Assembly: GCF_049701175.1 (NCBI RefSeq)
Contig: NZ_JBNATW010000039.1
Coordinates: forward strand, 1-17,519
From: Thermovenabulum sp049701175
Lineage (GTDB): Bacteria > Bacillota > Thermosediminibacteria > Thermosediminibacterales > Thermosediminibacteraceae
Reading direction: 5' to 3'
DNA length: 17,519 nt
The notes beneath the pieces were generated by a model. It saw nothing but the letters and a program-made list of their open reading frames with translations. It ran no database searches and had not been told where the DNA came from. Shown here piece by piece: positions 16,601-17,519 of this stretch. Each line of letters opens with the position of its first letter. The first letter of the stretch is position 1. The position numbers were made by a program, and so were the translations under genes.

Positions 16601-16999
16601 ATGAAAATAATCAGTGTAGAAACGACTGAAAGGACTCAAATGGTGGATATAACCTACGAGGTTCGGAAAGGTATATCAGAATTAGGGGTAAAAGACGGCC
16701 TTTGCCTTGTTTTCGTGCCCCATACAACCGCGGGAATAACGATAAACGAAAATGCCGACCAAGATGTTAAAACCGATATAATAAACTCGCTGAACAAGCT
16801 TATTCCGCAAAAAGGTGATTATAGGCACAGGGAAGGAAACTCTGATGCCCACATAAAAGCGTCGCTTATGGGAAGTTCTGTTATGCTTGCGATAGAAAAC
16901 GGTGAGCTTGTTCTCGGCAGTTGGCAAGGTATCTTTTTTTGTGAGTTCGATGGCCCGAGGAAGAGGAAAGTTGTTATTAAATGCATAAGAAATACATAA
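16601..16999 (+). CDS. YjbQ/UPF0047 family protein
   Basis: A 132-residue protein of the YjbQ (UPF0047) family. Family blocks are clear: VFVPHTTAGITINENAD (38-54), YRHREGNSDAHIKASLMGSS (74-93) and GSWQGIFFCEFDGPRKRKV (106-124). Histidines H41, H76 and H84 are the likely active-site or metal-binding set. The E. coli member has weak thiamin phosphate synthase activity, but the physiological role is not settled. The frame is open to a GTG at 16586, but that lies within the ribosome binding site GGGAGGAG, so the ATG at 16601 is used. It follows the ABC-class ATPase by 22 bases and probably shares its transcript. No clear terminator follows. Confidence 0.88.
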   Translation: MKIISVETTERTQMVDITYEVRKGISELGVKDGLCLVFVPHTTAGITINENADQDVKTDIINSLNKLIPQKGDYRHREGNSDAHIKASLMGSSVMLAIENGELVLGSWQGIFFCEFDGPRKRKVVIKCIRNT

Positions 17000-17019
17000 G
17001 CTGTTATCTTTACTTATAC

Positions 17020-17048
17020 TTGACACTAGAAGGTATTATAGCTAAAAT
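17020..17048 (+). promoter_or_regulatory. Near-consensus promoter of the T-box leader
   Basis: A perfect TTGACA (17020-17025), a 17-base spacer, and TAAAAT (17043-17048) predict a transcript start near 17055, just upstream of the T-box stem I. One of the best promoters in the window. Confidence 0.8.
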
Positions 17049-17054
17049 TTAAAT

Positions 17055-17325
17055 AAAAATATTAATAAAGGAAAAGCATTGAAGGGGAGGAGTAAAAAGA
17101 CTTTCCTTATCAGAGAGGAAGGCGTGTTGGTGAAAGCCTTCTTAAGGAAAGCTTTTGAAGGTCGCCCCAGAGCTTCCTTGCGAACTTTAAAGCAAAGGAC
17201 GGAGTATACCGTTATCAATTTAAGCGCCTGGATAAAATAAAATAATTTTTATCCAGGAATTAAGGTGGTACCGCGGAATTAAGCCTTTCGCCCTTTTTGT
17301 AAGGTGAAAGGCTTTTAATTTTTTA
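17055..17325 (+). promoter_or_regulatory. T-box riboswitch, probable tRNA(Val) sensor
   Basis: A complete T-box leader. Stem I base: GGGG (17084-17087) with CCCC (17165-17168). The loop-E strands AGTA (17091-17094) and GAA (17157-17159) frame the specifier loop. The upper stem is 17101-17108 with 17144-17151, and the AGAGAG motif is at 17112-17117. By alignment the specifier is GTC (17161-17163, Val), followed by a purine; GGT (Gly) is the other reading. The conserved CCGTTATC is at 17209-17216. Stem III is an 11-base hairpin, 17227-17237 with 17247-17257. The T-box AAGGTGGTACCGCGG is at 17262-17276, with TGGT (17266-17269) to pair with the tRNA acceptor end. It can form an antiterminator (AAGG with CCTT at 17292-17295, GCG with CGC at 17289-17291). 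The competing terminator is 17281-17325. TGGT implies discriminator base A, which fits tRNA(Val) better than tRNA(Gly). Confidence 0.95.
17281..17325 (+). terminator. T-box-controlled terminator hairpin
   Basis: AAGCCTTTCGCC (17281-17292) pairs with GGTGAAAGGCTT (17303-17314) with one G-T wobble, giving a 12-base stem followed by a T-rich run. It shares bases with the antiterminator (CGC and CCTT at 17289-17295), so the two structures exclude each other. Charged tRNA would leave this terminator formed. Confidence 0.9.
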
Positions 17326-17394
17326 TAATTATTTTTTAAAAAAGTAAAATCGGAAATAAATTCAATTAGTAAATTTTAAAGGAGGTCAAAACAG

Positions 17395-17423
17395 TTGAAG
17401 ATAGTTGTGCAAAAAGGTATAAT
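17395..17423 (+). promoter_or_regulatory. Promoter of the HTH gene at the right edge
   Basis: TTGAAG (17395-17400), a 17-base spacer and a perfect TATAAT (17418-17423) predict a start near 17430, just before the AGGTGATG ribosome site of the 17443 gene. It lies downstream of the T-box terminator, so that gene escapes T-box control. Confidence 0.6.
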
Positions 17424-17436
17424 TTTAATTAGGTGA
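17395..17436 (+). pseudogene. 13-codon ORF in the expected position of the T-box target gene
   Basis: AAAGGAGGTC (17379-17388) is followed 6 bases later by TTG, which opens MKIVVQKGIILIR and then stops. It is exactly where the T-box-regulated gene should start, so it may be the stump of a gene cut off by the HTH-gene element next to it. MKIVVQK resembles the start of aspartokinases, but the usual phenylalanine does not follow and a valine specifier would be odd for that gene, so no identity is claimed. It could also be a chance ORF. Confidence 0.3.
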
Positions 17437-17442
17437 TGATAG

Positions 17443-17519
17443 ATGTTATTAAGTATGCAAAAAATAAAAGAAATATACTCGATTAGTCGAAGGACACTTA
17501 TAAACTGGGAAAAAGAAGG
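17443..17519 (+). CDS. 5' end of an HTH-domain protein, possibly IS607-family serine recombinase TnpA
   Basis: An open frame from the ATG at 17443 runs off the window after 25 codons. The start MLLSMQKIKEIYSISRRTLI followed by NWEKEG is a helix-turn-helix of the MerR/excisionase type. IS607-family TnpA resolvases begin this way: a DNA-binding HTH ending in W-x-x-x-G, followed by a serine recombinase domain. The catalytic part is beyond the window, so a MerR regulator or excisionase-like protein cannot be excluded. AGGTGATG precedes the ATG and a good promoter lies just upstream. Confidence 0.5.
   Translation, partial: MLLSMQKIKEIYSISRRTLINWEKE

Noticed and set aside
1..17519. CRISPR arrays, tRNA or rRNA genes, prophage or defence genes.
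   Set aside because: No regularly spaced direct repeats, cloverleaf-like or rRNA-like sequence, and no phage or nuclease families were found while reading the window.

Overview
The window is AT-rich, tightly packed bacterial DNA. Shine-Dalgarno sites are strong (AGGAGG type), GTG and TTG starts are common, and there is a three-gene gatCAB amidotransferase operon, a T-box leader and an Asp23/Gls24 protein. Together these point to a low-GC Firmicute, most likely an anaerobic and possibly thermophilic clostridial lineage. The species cannot be named from the sequence.

Layout: (1) 63-1211, a class V (alanine-glyoxylate type) aminotransferase ending in a terminator. (2) 1296-4500, gatC-gatA-gatB, the amidotransferase that makes Gln-tRNA(Gln) and/or Asn-tRNA(Asn). 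(3) 4501-4913, a terminator and a long AT-rich promoter region. (4) 4914-10588, a complete peptide-type ABC importer: lipoprotein binding protein, two permeases, two ATPases. A strong hairpin between the first two genes probably sets binding-protein levels above the rest. A bidirectional terminator ends the unit. (5) 12420 down to 10623 on the minus strand, a two-gene operon of threonine aldolase and a TtcA-like tRNA thiolation protein. (6) 12551-14173 on the plus strand, divergent from it, acylphosphatase and the AAA+ protein RarA. (7) 14258-14653, an Asp23/Gls24 protein with its own promoter and terminator. (8) 14686-14830, a small structured stretch that looks like the right-end remnant of an IS200/IS605 (TnpB) element. 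(9) 14872-16999, an uncharacterised 'ABC-class' ATPase (PF09818-like) and a YjbQ/UPF0047 protein. (10) 17020-17519, a full promoter plus T-box riboswitch with a probable valine specifier. It is followed by only a 13-codon ORF and then the start of a helix-turn-helix gene resembling an IS607-family TnpA. The T-box target may therefore have been displaced or interrupted by a mobile element.

Most of the window is conserved housekeeping and transport content. The least-explained parts are the structured remnant at 14.7-14.8 kb, the PF09818-like ATPase, and the apparently orphaned T-box at the right edge.
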